Below, piece by piece: positions 23,601-35,700 of a DNA stretch of 64,000 nt. A program made the translations under genes and the position numbers. Every line of letters begins with the position of its first letter. The first letter of the stretch is position 1. Below the pieces are notes generated by a model. The model had not been told where the DNA came from, ran no database searches, and saw only the letters and a list, made by a program, of their open reading frames with translations. Source of the stretch: Hemicordylus capensis (taxonomy: Eukaryota; Chordata; Lepidosauria; Squamata; Cordylidae); the NCBI RefSeq assembly GCF_027244095.1, contig NC_069659.1:177188001-177252000 (forward strand), in the 5' to 3' direction.

Positions 23601-26600
23601 ACTGTGGCTAGTGATAGCAGCACTTTAAGGTTATTATTCCATCCCATCTACATTTAGGGAAGTCCACTGCCTGCCCCCTTGCCATTTCCTGGTAAAGGGG
23701 AATCCTCACCGTATTCCCATTTACCAATAGAGTTCTGAGCCCTTTCTAATTGACTTGGTTCAAACTCAAATCAGGTCCAGTTCAACAGTGCATGGAAATG
23801 GACCAGGCCTGCCTGGATCCGGTGTGGATTCAAGCTGAATTGGCTTTATCAGTTTTGTGCACATCCCTACCCCTTATTGCCTGCACTACCAGTGCTCTGG
23901 TTCTCCTAGGAGAGCTGATCTTGTGGTAGCAACCATGACTTGTCCCCTTAGCTAAGCAGGGTCCACCCTGGTTGCAGATGAATGGGAGGCTATAAGTGTG
24001 AGCACTGTAAGATATTCCCCTTAAGGGATCAAGCTGCTCTGGGGAGAGCAGAAGGTTCTAGCTTCCTTCCCTGGCTTCTCCAAGAAAGGGCTGAGAGAGA
24101 TTCCTGCCTTCAACTTTGGAGAAGCCGCTACCAAGCTGTGTAAACAATATTGAGCTAGATGGACCAATGGTCTGATTCAGTATATGGCAGCTTCTATGTT
24201 CCTATGTACAAGCCTGGAAAGCTCTATGGATCGATAGTGCCATCTAGGCTGTAGTACCACTCTGTCAAAGCACTGAGTCACCTGGCTCCAAGGGCCAATG
24301 CTAGCCTACCAGCAAATATGAAGCCCTGGCCTCAGAGCTTGCTTTTCTGCATTACATCTTGTCTCTGCTGTAAGGAAACCACCAATGCCTGCCTGCCTGC
24401 CTGCCTGCCTGACAGTTGCCTTAGATCTTGACTCCTGCTTGGTTCTGACTGCATACATAGGCACCTGCTTCTGGCCCTTCTGAATATTGATTGCTGTTTG
24501 GAAACAAAACAGTGCCACCTGCCTATTTTTCCCTCCATGTACCTGCACATTTCCTTGGTCTTTAAGGGCCATCAAGATGAGGATGATGGAGTGCCTGGCA
24601 CCAGCAAAGATACCCCAAATTGTCCTCCTCCTGCACTGTCTTATGAAACATCTGAGCCTTACTGCAGGAGTTTTCAAATTTGGGTTGCCAGATGCTGTTG
24701 GACTACAACTCCCATCATCCGCAGCCATTGTGGCTGGGAATGATGGGTTTTGTAGCCCAACAACATCTAGCAACCCAAGTGTGAAAACCCCATGATAAAT
24801 GCTTACTGTATCACTACAGGAAAATCTATTATGTTATATTCCCAGATCCAGAGTAAGAAACTAACTTCCACATCATTCGGCATGGGAGCTCCTATGGCCA
24901 GGCAATGTGCCCAGCCCCTGGATTGCAAGGATAACCCTGCCTGCCTGCGATATCATGAGACCCCCTTCACCTACTGAGCAGTGCCCTTCTTCTCATCCTC
25001 CCTCTCTGCTGCTCCATGTGTCAGCTGAGGTTTTAAAAACAGAAGACAGAAGAAAAAGAGACTATAGAAGACACCTTGTGACTATCGGTGTGCACAAACT
25101 GATTTTTTGTTTCAATTTGTACCCAAATTGAATCACACTCGATTTGTTTTGAGTCTGAATCTGCCCCCCTCCCGAATCACCCCAGATTTGATTTGTACCC
25201 GAATTTTCTGAATCTGAATAGATTCAGATTTTTTAAAGGGTACCAGGGCCAAAGAGTGGGGTAGGTGGTAGTGCCCAATGGGTGGAAGCTACCACCCAAA
25301 TTTCAAAGAAATTGGGCAAAGGGGTGATATTTAAAGAATTTTTGAAGATAGCATGCATTTGGGGGTAGATTTGTGGTAAAAAGAGGGTTTCAGGGGCAGA
25401 AGAGTGGGTCAGGTGGTAGTGGCCCAATGGGTGCCTGCTACCATCCAGATTTCAAATAAATTGGTGAAGGAGGTAGTTTTAAAAGAAGTTTACACATCTT
25501 AAAGCTTTTTCCCATAGGGAATAATGAGGATTTCAGCAGCCCCATTACTCCACTTGTGGGGGGGACAGGGTGGCCCAGAGACAGTGGTGGTGTAGTTCAC
25601 ATAGGGTGCCAACCATCCCCAAACTCACACGTTCATGGGGCACTGAGTTTTGTTGTTTCTAAGGTGTTCTGAGAGTAGATTCTCTGGTAGCAAATGAGAG
25701 TAGATTCAATATTTGTCAATATGCTGATCACACCCAGATCTTTTTCTTCTTACCAAATTCATCAGGAAATGGCAAAAAAACCCTAACAGCCTGCCTGGAG
25801 GTGATAATGGGCTGGTTGAGGCATAACAAACTGAAGTTGAATCCAACTAAGATTTTGGGGGGTTGGGACCCTAGAGAGGGTTTAGATCTGCCTATTCTGC
25901 ATGGGATTACACTAAAGATCAGGTAGGTAGCTTGAGAGTGCTCCTGGATCCAAAACTCTCTCTGGTTTCTCAGTTTGAGGCAATGGCCAGGAGCACTGTT
26001 TACCAGCTTCAGCTACGTCCATTTCTGGTGCTTTATGACTTTAAAACAGTGGTATATATGCTGGTAACCTCCAGGCTTTTTTACTGTAATGCACTGTATG
26101 TGGGGCTGCCTTTGTATGAAGTCCAAAAACTAGAAATGGTACAGGTTGTGGCAGCCAGACTCATCTCTGGGACAACCAAAAGGGAATATATAACACACAT
26201 TTTAAAATAACTGCACTGACTGCCAATATGTTTCCATGCAAAATACAAAGTGCTGGTTATTACTTATAAACCCCTTAATGGCTTGGGCACAGGGTACTTT
26301 AGGGGTGTGCACAAAACAAGTTTGGGTGGTTTGGTTCAAATTCTAACCAGGCTCAAACCAGGGTGGAAGAATCCAATTGAAAGAAAATCCATAAACTGTG
26401 AACTTGCTGTGACCTCTGAACTGTGTGAGAATGCTTGCTTTTTCTCAATGGGATGCATTCATTGAAAGTAGAGAAAACTGTATCAAAACAGGCTAAAAAC
26501 TTTATAAATTCCTAAAAAACAAACCATGAACCCCACCAGCTTGGGGCTTCCAGAGGGAGTTGTGGCCCAATGTGCCTTGCCTCCAAACCCACTTTGGGGT

Positions 26601-28084
26601 ACCTAGGCACCCCACCAAGGGGGCAGATAGGGCTGCCCAAATCCCCATTATTCCCTATGGGGAAAATGCAAAAAAAATGTAAAAATCTTCAGAAAATCAT
26701 TAAAATGCAAAAAATGTAAAAATCTTCAGAAAATCTTTAAACATCTCAGGAGTGATTGGTTGCTTTGGGATTTGGGTGGGTGGCAGGCACCCATGGCTGC
26801 CTACCACTCACCCCAGTTTTGTGCCACTAGAAGGCCACAATCCAACACGCAGTGATGCAACTAAAAAGACGCCAAGCTGCAAACCCAAAAATAACCACAG
26901 AGACAGACCTGCCTGGACAACTGCAAAACCAAGAACACCAAACCAAACACCAAAGACTACTAAAACCACAAACAAACACCTAGCAAAACACTACGGTGCA
27001 AGGTAGCAAAACCAACCCAGCACGCGAACTGCGAAGAAAGAAGGCGAAGAAAAAACACACCACATAGAATGCAAACTTAAGATAACATACCTTGAGATGT
27101 GTTTCTGCTCTTCTCTTTGTGCATGCAGCTACAATAAAGGAAAACCTGCCTCAGACTGGCAGGTCCACCACATCTTTGCTAGAGGCCACACAGGCTCCAG
27201 AACTGACTCCTCATTGGTGGTGCATGCATGTTTAGGTGTGTGTGTGCATGCTAGAACTAAACTGAAGAGGGAAAAGAAAGGGGGGCCTATATACACATTT
27301 TACAAATACATTATTTACCAGTGTGTGTATACACGCACACATACATATAACATACACACACACATCCATCTATACTAGGGATGTGCAAAAAATTTCGGGC
27401 ACAGAATGATCTGTGCCTGAAACGAGCAATTTTGGGTTATTCGGGGCCAAACCGAATCACCCCCGATGTCCCCCGATATTTTTTGGGCCCGAGCCGAATC
27501 ACCCGAATTTCAGGCACAAAAAATTCGGGTGATTCGGTTCATGGTTGATTTGGGGGGATTTTTTTAAAATTTAGTTACTTTGGGGCAGTTCGGAGGCATA
27601 GCATGGGATCTGGGCAAAAAGAGTGGGGTGGGGTGGTAGTGCCTAATGGGTGCAGGCTACCACCCCAATTTCAGGGGGATTGGGCAAAGGGCTGATTTTT
27701 GGTGAATTTCTGAAGTTTTCATGTCTTTGGGGCAGATTGGGGCAGATTGGGGCAGAAAGTGGGGACTGGGGCAGAATAGTGGGGTGGGGTGGTAGTGCCT
27801 AATAGGTGGAGGCTACCACCCCAATTTCAGGGGGATTGAACAAAGGGCTGATTTTTTGAGAATTTTTGAAGTTTTAGTGACTTTGGGGCAGTTTGGGGGC
27901 AGAAAGTGGATTAAATCTGAATCCGAACCGAATCAAGGGTGATTCGGGTGGCCCATATTCGGGCACAAAACAGAACAGGGGTGATTCAGTTCGGGTCCCG
28001 AACCGAATCACCGAATTCCCGAATTGCACACCCCTAATCTATACAGCAATAGTATATATACACATTGTACTGATACATTATTTA

Positions 28085-28133
<49 letters not shown>

Positions 28134-28305
28134 CCATCCATATATATCCATCCATATATCTCCATCCATCTATAAAGCTGTAGTATTTACATACCAACTA
28201 TGTATGCAAACCAAAGCTTCCAAAACACTATCTTACACTAAAGAAAGAAACCTCTGGTCTTCTTCACACACACCCACACAACAAAAACCTCCAAGCACGC
28301 ACATG

Positions 28306-28342
<37 letters not shown>

Positions 28343-31300
28343 CACTTCCACACATTTACAGCACATATATTTTTCCACATCTGCATTTTGACATTTTCAC
28401 AAATCCACATTTTCACAAATCCACATTGTTACAGTCCCCACTGCCCCCACCCCGGTCCCCTATGTACACATTCAAATATTTAAATATTTACAAATCCACA
28501 CTTTTACAAATATACACAGTTCTGCACTGACACCCCCATGTCTAGTGTTTGTGTGTGTGCCCATGCCTCCCCACTAATTCTGCTGGCCAGGTGGAACCAG
28601 GAGGATGTTCAGCATCACAGGTTACACCAGTGGGTGGGTGGTTCCAGATATCATGTCACAGCACTACGGGCACACTGCAACACTACATGGCTGAAGAAAG
28701 AAGGGGGGGGGTTAGGATGAGCGGAAGCTGTTGCTGGGCAGGTGACCAACACCATGGATCAACCATGGGCCAGTGACTCACCCAGCTCAACTTCCAGCTC
28801 TGGGTAGCCCAGCAGGGGGAGGTTAATCTTAAGGAAAACCAATGACTTGCCCCAGCCAGGGTTCAACCAGGAGGGTGTTACCACATTGCTAGCACATCAA
28901 AACACTGGCTCACTCTGGATGCTGGTTGGCAGGCAGGAGAGGAGGAGCACAGCATCCACTGCCAGGTCCGGTCGGACTTGGTGATGAGTTGCCCAGAACG
29001 GCACATGACCCATCTCTGGGTCTTCCTCCACAGGCTCCTCCAGATACTGGGCAATGCATTGCGCAGCACCTGACGGGGGCCTGGTAGGCTGAGCCTCCTG
29101 CACACTGGGCAAGGTGTCAAGGCACACCTGCTTAAACCACTGGGCTGATTTAGTGGGAGGAACTACCACTTTAATTGGGTGCAGCAGGGAAATGCTTGAC
29201 TAACAAGCAGAAGGTTGCTGGTTCGAATCTCTGCTGGTACTATATCAGGCAGCAGTGATATAAGAAGATGCTGAAAGGCATCAGCTCATACTGCGCAGGA
29301 GGAGGCAATGGTAAACCCCTCCTGTATTCTACCAAAGAAAACCACAGGGCTTTGTGAATGCCAGGATTCAAAATCGACTTGATGGCATACTTTACCTTAC
29401 TGCCTGCTACATTGGCACTGCTGTCTGGGATGTTGTGCTGCTAGACTGGAAAGAGGAAGAGGGAGGGGTGAAAGATGAAGGGCCACCCACAGTGCTGCTG
29501 GGTGTGGGTTGTGCATGCTTGGGGGGTGCACCATCACCACTCTCCTGGTCTCTGTTATTTCTGACCTCCTCCTCTCTTACTCTATCAACCAGGGGGTCCC
29601 TCCACCTGGGCAAGTTATACGTGCAAAGAACATTGCCCTTGATGGTTGGGTCGCAGAGACAAGCCAGGACATACTCCTCTCTGTCACTCAGCACACCAAC
29701 CAACCTGTTGACAATCTCGGCCCTCAGACATCCAAACAGTGCGCACCCTTCTGGAGTGGTCAGAGAGGTCCAAAGTTCACCCATCAGCTTTTCCTGGAGA
29801 ATAGTCGTGGGCAGGCCCTGGTTCAGAGGAGTGGCATCCGCACACAAGCTCATTGTGGCAAACAGGGAGGGCTCGAGTGTCGACACCATCTCACACATGA
29901 GCTTCCACTCCCAGTTGGAAAGATCGCACATGCCTAAGGCCTTGTTTGTCGCCAGGCTGTTGAGGGCCACCTCCTGCTACAACATGCACTGGAACAAGAG
30001 GAAGATGGACTTCCACCAGGGATCTATATCTGTGGGGATGAGATGGTGAGGAAGACCATGCTCACACTGCTGCTTGTGGAGCAAGTGCCTGGACTTCTCA
30101 CAAGCGCAGCCATGGCAGCAACAACACCCTGCATTGGGCAGCACTGGTCCTCCTTGAAGCCAAGGGCGTCCCTCACAGCCAGGCTGAGCATGTGTGCCAT
30201 ACAGCAGATGCTCACACACTCCAACACTCACTCTACCACTGCAGTAACATTGGAACCATTTGTCTGACACAATGAAGCCCTGTCTGAGATGCAGCAACCC
30301 ACCTATCTATTCCTCAGTTTGACGGTTGAGAACAACCGCCATTTCCTCCTTGGTGCATCCAAGGTCTCCAGGTGCAAGATGGAGCTGAAATGCAGTGTGG
30401 GATGTGCTGGATCCAGAGGCAGCACCGGAAGTCCCCTCTCTCTCTGGGCCTCATCAGTGAGCAGTTAGGGCCAGGAAAGCAGTGTGTATTCCACTCACAC
30501 TGTTTGACAGTTCAGTGGTGAAATGCATGCTGGTGCCAGGCAATGCTTCAGGCAGCATTGCTGACATGAGCTCCCTGCATCACACACACAGGTAGGGAAC
30601 CATGGTCTGGCTGAATGTGGTTCTTGAGGGCATCATGGAGCTGGGCATGAGCATCTCGATAATCCAGCAGAAGCTGAGGTTCTCAACCACCTGAAAAGAT
30701 AATTCGTCAGTGGCCATCATCTCCTCTTTGAGGTGGAGATGTGGGTCCACATGACCAGGAAGCTTCTTGCCTGTGTCCACCACTTGATTGGCAGTGTGCC
30801 TTGCTTCAAGGAAGCCTTTGCACGGCCCTTGTCAGTGCTAGTCACAGGCACACTAGGCACACTAGCACTGCCAGCGGAGGCAAAGAGATCTGGGTGATGC
30901 CGCTGCATGTGTCGCCACATTGAGGTCCTCTCCAGATGCTTGGCATCCTTCTCTTGACTGACTTGTGCCCTGCAGTGAACACTGCAAGCAGCGGTTGGGG
31001 CATTTTGAGGGATTTCAAAATGCCACCAAACATCACTGTTTTGGGTGGCCTCCAACGTCCTGGATGCCATCTTGGGCCATTTGGTGATGGTGGACCTACT
31101 GGGGCTTCTTGCTGCCCACTGCCATTACCCACCCACCCCTTCCACCCTGTGTCAGAAGAAGTGCCTGAATTCGGCTGAGGGGAAACCTCAGTCTAAGCAG
31201 CAGACCCTTCCTCCTCAGAGTCAGGCTCAGCCATTTGAGCATCATCATGGGGGCCCCACTGAGTGGCAAGAGGAGTGGTGGGGGTCACAAGAGAGAGGGG

Positions 31301-32662
31301 CAGTCTGGCTGCCCTCCATCCCCACCACGGAAGCCATTTCCCTGGCAAGTGAGCCCCCTGCACTGCCAGGCTCCACTCAGGGCAGCAGCACTGGTGGTGC
31401 ACCTGGATCTGGACCTGGACTTGGCTCAGTGGCAGCAGGCTCCTCTGGATAGGAGAGCCTTCACACCACCACCTCACTGGGGGCAAAGAATTTGCCAATG
31501 GGTACCTGTTGGACCCTATTCCATCTTCTCTGCCCTGGCCTCCCACACCACCTAGGACACCCCTCGCTCCTCTGCCTGCCACCCTGTTACAAGCCTTGCT
31601 TGCAACATGGTGCTCAGACATCTTCCCAAATCCCCAGGGGCTTTTAGAGTTTTTTTTAAAAAAAATAAATTAAAAAATGGGGGGGGCCGCTAAAAAACCC
31701 CAAGCAAAAAAAACCTTAACCAAAACACTTACCCACACACTCCACCCACAACACCACCACAATAAAATGGGGGGGGCACTAAGAGGAACCCGCAAAAATA
31801 AGAAAAAAACCGGGGGGGGGAGAGCACAGAAAAAATACCTCCCCCAAATCCAACCAAAAAGGCCCCATTTAATAAAAACTAAGGACAAAGGGGGCACCAA
31901 ATAGCAATCACCCCCACATTGTCCGGAGGTCTTCTGAACCTAATGCAGCACATACACACACAGGCTGGTTGGGGGAGAACCTGATCACCTGGGGTGCTGG
32001 CAAGTATGTTTGTTTGCTGCATGCAAGTGTTGGTGTACATATTGTGCTTTTGTGTGTTGTGCCTTTGTGCATTGCCTTGTGCATTGTGCATCTGTTGGCA
32101 CTGTGTGCAACATTTTGTTGCATGTTTGTGCTTATGTGTATATGTTTCTATGTTGTATGCATATGGTTATGTTTCTCTGTTGTGTGTGCATATATGTTTG
32201 TGTTCTATACAAGTGCAAGTTTTTGTGTCATGCATGTGATTGTATTTCTGTGCTGGGTGTATATGTTTGTGCAGATATTTGTTTTGCGATTGTTTGTGAG
32301 TATTTGTGTTGTATATGTGGTTTGTATTGCATGTATATGCATTTGTCCGGGCTGCATGCATGTTGTGTTTTGTGTGTGTGTGTGTGTGTGTGTTGTGCCT
32401 GTGTGTGTGCACACATACTGCATATGTTCTCTGTGTGTGTGTGTGTGTGTGTGTGTGTTGTGCAGTGGTTAGAGTGCCGGACTAGGACCAGGGAGACCTG
32501 AGTTCAAATCCCCATTCAGCCATGAAACTAGCTGGGTGACTCTGGGCCAGTCACTTCTCTCTCAGCCTAACCTACCTCACAGGGTTGTTGTGAGGGGAAA
32601 CTCAAGTATGTAGTACACCACTCTGTGTTACTTGGAGGGAGAGCAGGATATAAATGTAGTGA

Positions 32663-32700
<38 letters not shown>

Positions 32701-35700
32701 ATAAAGGGGGCAACCTCCCCTTTGCCTTCACCTCAAAAACCTAAATGCCGTTTAACAGAAAAGCAACAAGAAATAAAGCAAAAAGTAATTGAAAACATGA
32801 ACCAAACAACCACCAGGGTTTGACTTCCAGCTCTAAAAATAGTTGCCAAAAAACAACTTGCTCAGGCATTAAAAGATGTCAATGCTACACTTGAAGAAAT
32901 AACAACCAATAATTTGCAAGAAACAAACCAACTAATGTACCGTGCAGCAACAATAACAACATAAGAGCTCAGATATAAGATCAGTGGACCTTTAAAAAAA
33001 GAAAGGAGTACATCACCTAAATGGAAGATTAGATTAGAAAATAAAATCTCCAGGCTTAGATCAGATGCTAGTAAACTAAAAGATATGAAAGACAAGAAGC
33101 TGAAGAATGAAAACACCAAACAGTATCTGATCCAAAAATACCACCTAGAATCAAGGAAAATGAGAGAAGTCCTGGAAATAATAAAACAGCAAATAACAAC
33201 AGTGTCAGAGAAGATTAGCAGATACAAAGCCAGAATTACACAACACAGGCAGAATCTCCAATTCCAATCGAAACAGAAACATTTCTATCAAAGCATAGAA
33301 GAAGAAACTACAAGAAACACAGAAAAACCAAATAAAGAAGAAACAGTGCAATTCTGGGGGAAATTATGGGACAATCCAATAGATCAGTGTTTCTCAACCT
33401 TTTTGGAGTCAAAGACCGCTAAATTCTTCGTGCAGAGGTTCAAGGACCGCTACATTCTTCATGTGCAGTTTCCCAGACCAGCAGTTAGTAAAGGGGTTTC
33501 AAGTTTATCTATTAATACTATACTACAGGCGTGCACAACTCAAATGACCTGGTGGGCCAAAACTGACCGTGACTTGGCTTATGGGTTATTTTACTTATTT
33601 TAATTAAAATAAAATAAATTGAATTAAAAATTCTAATAAAATAAATACAATACAATCTGTGCAAAATATATAATAATAAAATGCATTGTTCTTTCTTTCC
33701 CCTCTGCCAAATCATCACACGGAGCACTTCTAAGGAAAAAAATTAGAGAAGTTTTTCTCTTATACTTTGATCCTTCACCACACAGGCTTTTATAAACAGG
33801 AAAGAGAGAAGTGAGACGGGGAAAGAAAGAGGAAGAGAATGGGGCAGGCTTGGCTTGAGAGAGAGAGACACAGAGGGATGGAAAAACGAAAAGAGGATGG
33901 AGAAGGCTTGAAGGGAGAGAGGGAGAGAAAGAGAAAAAGCTAAAAAAGAAAGAAATGGAAAGAGGATAGTTAGGTTTGGCTTGAGGGAGAGAGAGAAAGT
34001 CTCTATAAGCTGCTCAGATCTTGCAGAAGGAGCTAGGTAAAGAGGCATAGAAAAAGCAAAATTAGGCGGGAGCCTGGGTAGGCAACAAGGGAATTGACAG
34101 GCCTAGGAAAGGATGTTAAGCTGAGGGAGCAGTCGAAGAAGGGCGGGGGGCAGGGGGAGAAGGCCAGAGAGAAAATGGGTATATAAGTGAGATGCATGTG
34201 GCTGGGGACTGCAGAGGTGAGAGAGATTGGAGTTAACCTATTCATTTGAAATAACAAATCTAATCTTAGGATGCAGACATCTACATTTTCTACAATGACA
34301 ATGCTAAAAAAAATTAAAAAAATATTTTTGAAAATCTCAATGCTGAGGGGATGGCTGCTGGGTGGGGGGTGAGCCAGTAGTCCTTCCACCCCCTGAAAAC
34401 CTCCGTGTTGTTTTTTAGGCAGGCAGGCAAGCAAGCAAGCAGCTTTCCGCTTGCCTTCCCCTGCCGCGAACCTCCGTGTATCTTTAAAAACCCCAATGCT
34501 GAGGGGATGGCTACTGGGTGGGGGGGTGAGCCAGTAGTCCTTCCACCCCCCACCCCCTGCAAACCTCCGTGTTGTAACCAAAATCCTTCACATTCCAGCT
34601 GCTGCGCGACTGAGGAGAGATAGCTATTGGGGTGTGTGAGGTAGTAATCCTTCCAATCACACACACCCCGGCGGCGGCAGCAGAGGGTGGCGGATGGCAA
34701 GCAGAGCGTACGTTTACGCCTGCAAAAACAGATCGGAACTGCACTTTGAGAACTTGGCAGGTGTCCCATGCACTGGAAAATGCGCTTTGCTGGCCGAGGA
34801 AGGCATGTTTGCTCGGGCAGTGTACTCCGCACTGGGCTTACTTGTGTGTAAAAACCTGCTTTGTGGAACGGGGTCCGCTTGTTTCTTGAGAAGCGAATCA
34901 GAGCGTGGCACACGTGGTCGTCGCTGCAAAGCGGCCGGCGGGAGTCCTGGGCACTCCTACTACCACTAGAGAGCAAGCCCCACTCCGTTCAGAAGGGCTT
35001 ACTTGCGAGTCAACAAGCCCAGGCCCGAGCCGCGCAGGGCTGCACGCGGTCCACCTTCCCCCTGCGAAGACGCGCCTCTCTCAGTTGGGAAGCTTCCCCC
35101 CTCCTCCTTACCTTTTCCAAGCAGAAGAAGCAGGACAGTGAAGGGAAGGGAAGGCTGCCAGCCCTGACATGATCGTGATGAAATTATCCTTTGGGGAAAC
35201 AGGCAGAGGACTCCCGCTTAAGAAAGGCCTTCTGCAGCCCAGGTGTCATTAACACGGGGAAGCGAAAAGTCAGACACTGGCTTCTCTTCCAGTCTCCTGG
35301 CGGCGGCAGCGACGGGCGGCAGATGGCAAGCAGAGGAACGCCGTGGCTTGCCATTTGGCCTGGCGCCGTTTCCCAACTGAGGGAGGCGCGTCTGTGCAGG
35401 GGGAAGGCGGACCACGTGCAGCACTGTGCGGCTCGGGCCTGGGCTTGTTGACTCGCAAGTAAGCCCTTCTGAACGGAGCGGGGCTTGCTCTCTAGTGGTG
35501 GTAGAAGCGCCCAGGACTCCCGTCGGCCGCTTTGCAGCAACGACCACGTGTGCCGCGCTCTGATTCGCTTCTCAAGAAACGAGTGGACCCCGTTCCACAA
35601 TGTAGGTTTTTACACCCAAGTAAGCCCAGTGTGGAGCTCATTGCCCAAGCAAACGTGCCTTCCTCGGCCAGCAAAGCGTATTTTCCAGTGCATGGGACGC

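Noticed and set aside
28024-28530. A 168-codon open frame over CA/TG repeats
   Set aside because: It is made of microsatellite and hAT leader sequence; no protein family.
29190-29250. A tRNA gene
   Set aside because: A B-box is present but no cloverleaf 3' half; it is the head of a Sauria-type SINE.
31969-32501. Open frames rich in Cys/Val in the TG-rich tract
   Set aside because: Low-complexity TGTGTT composition yields long open frames on all strands.
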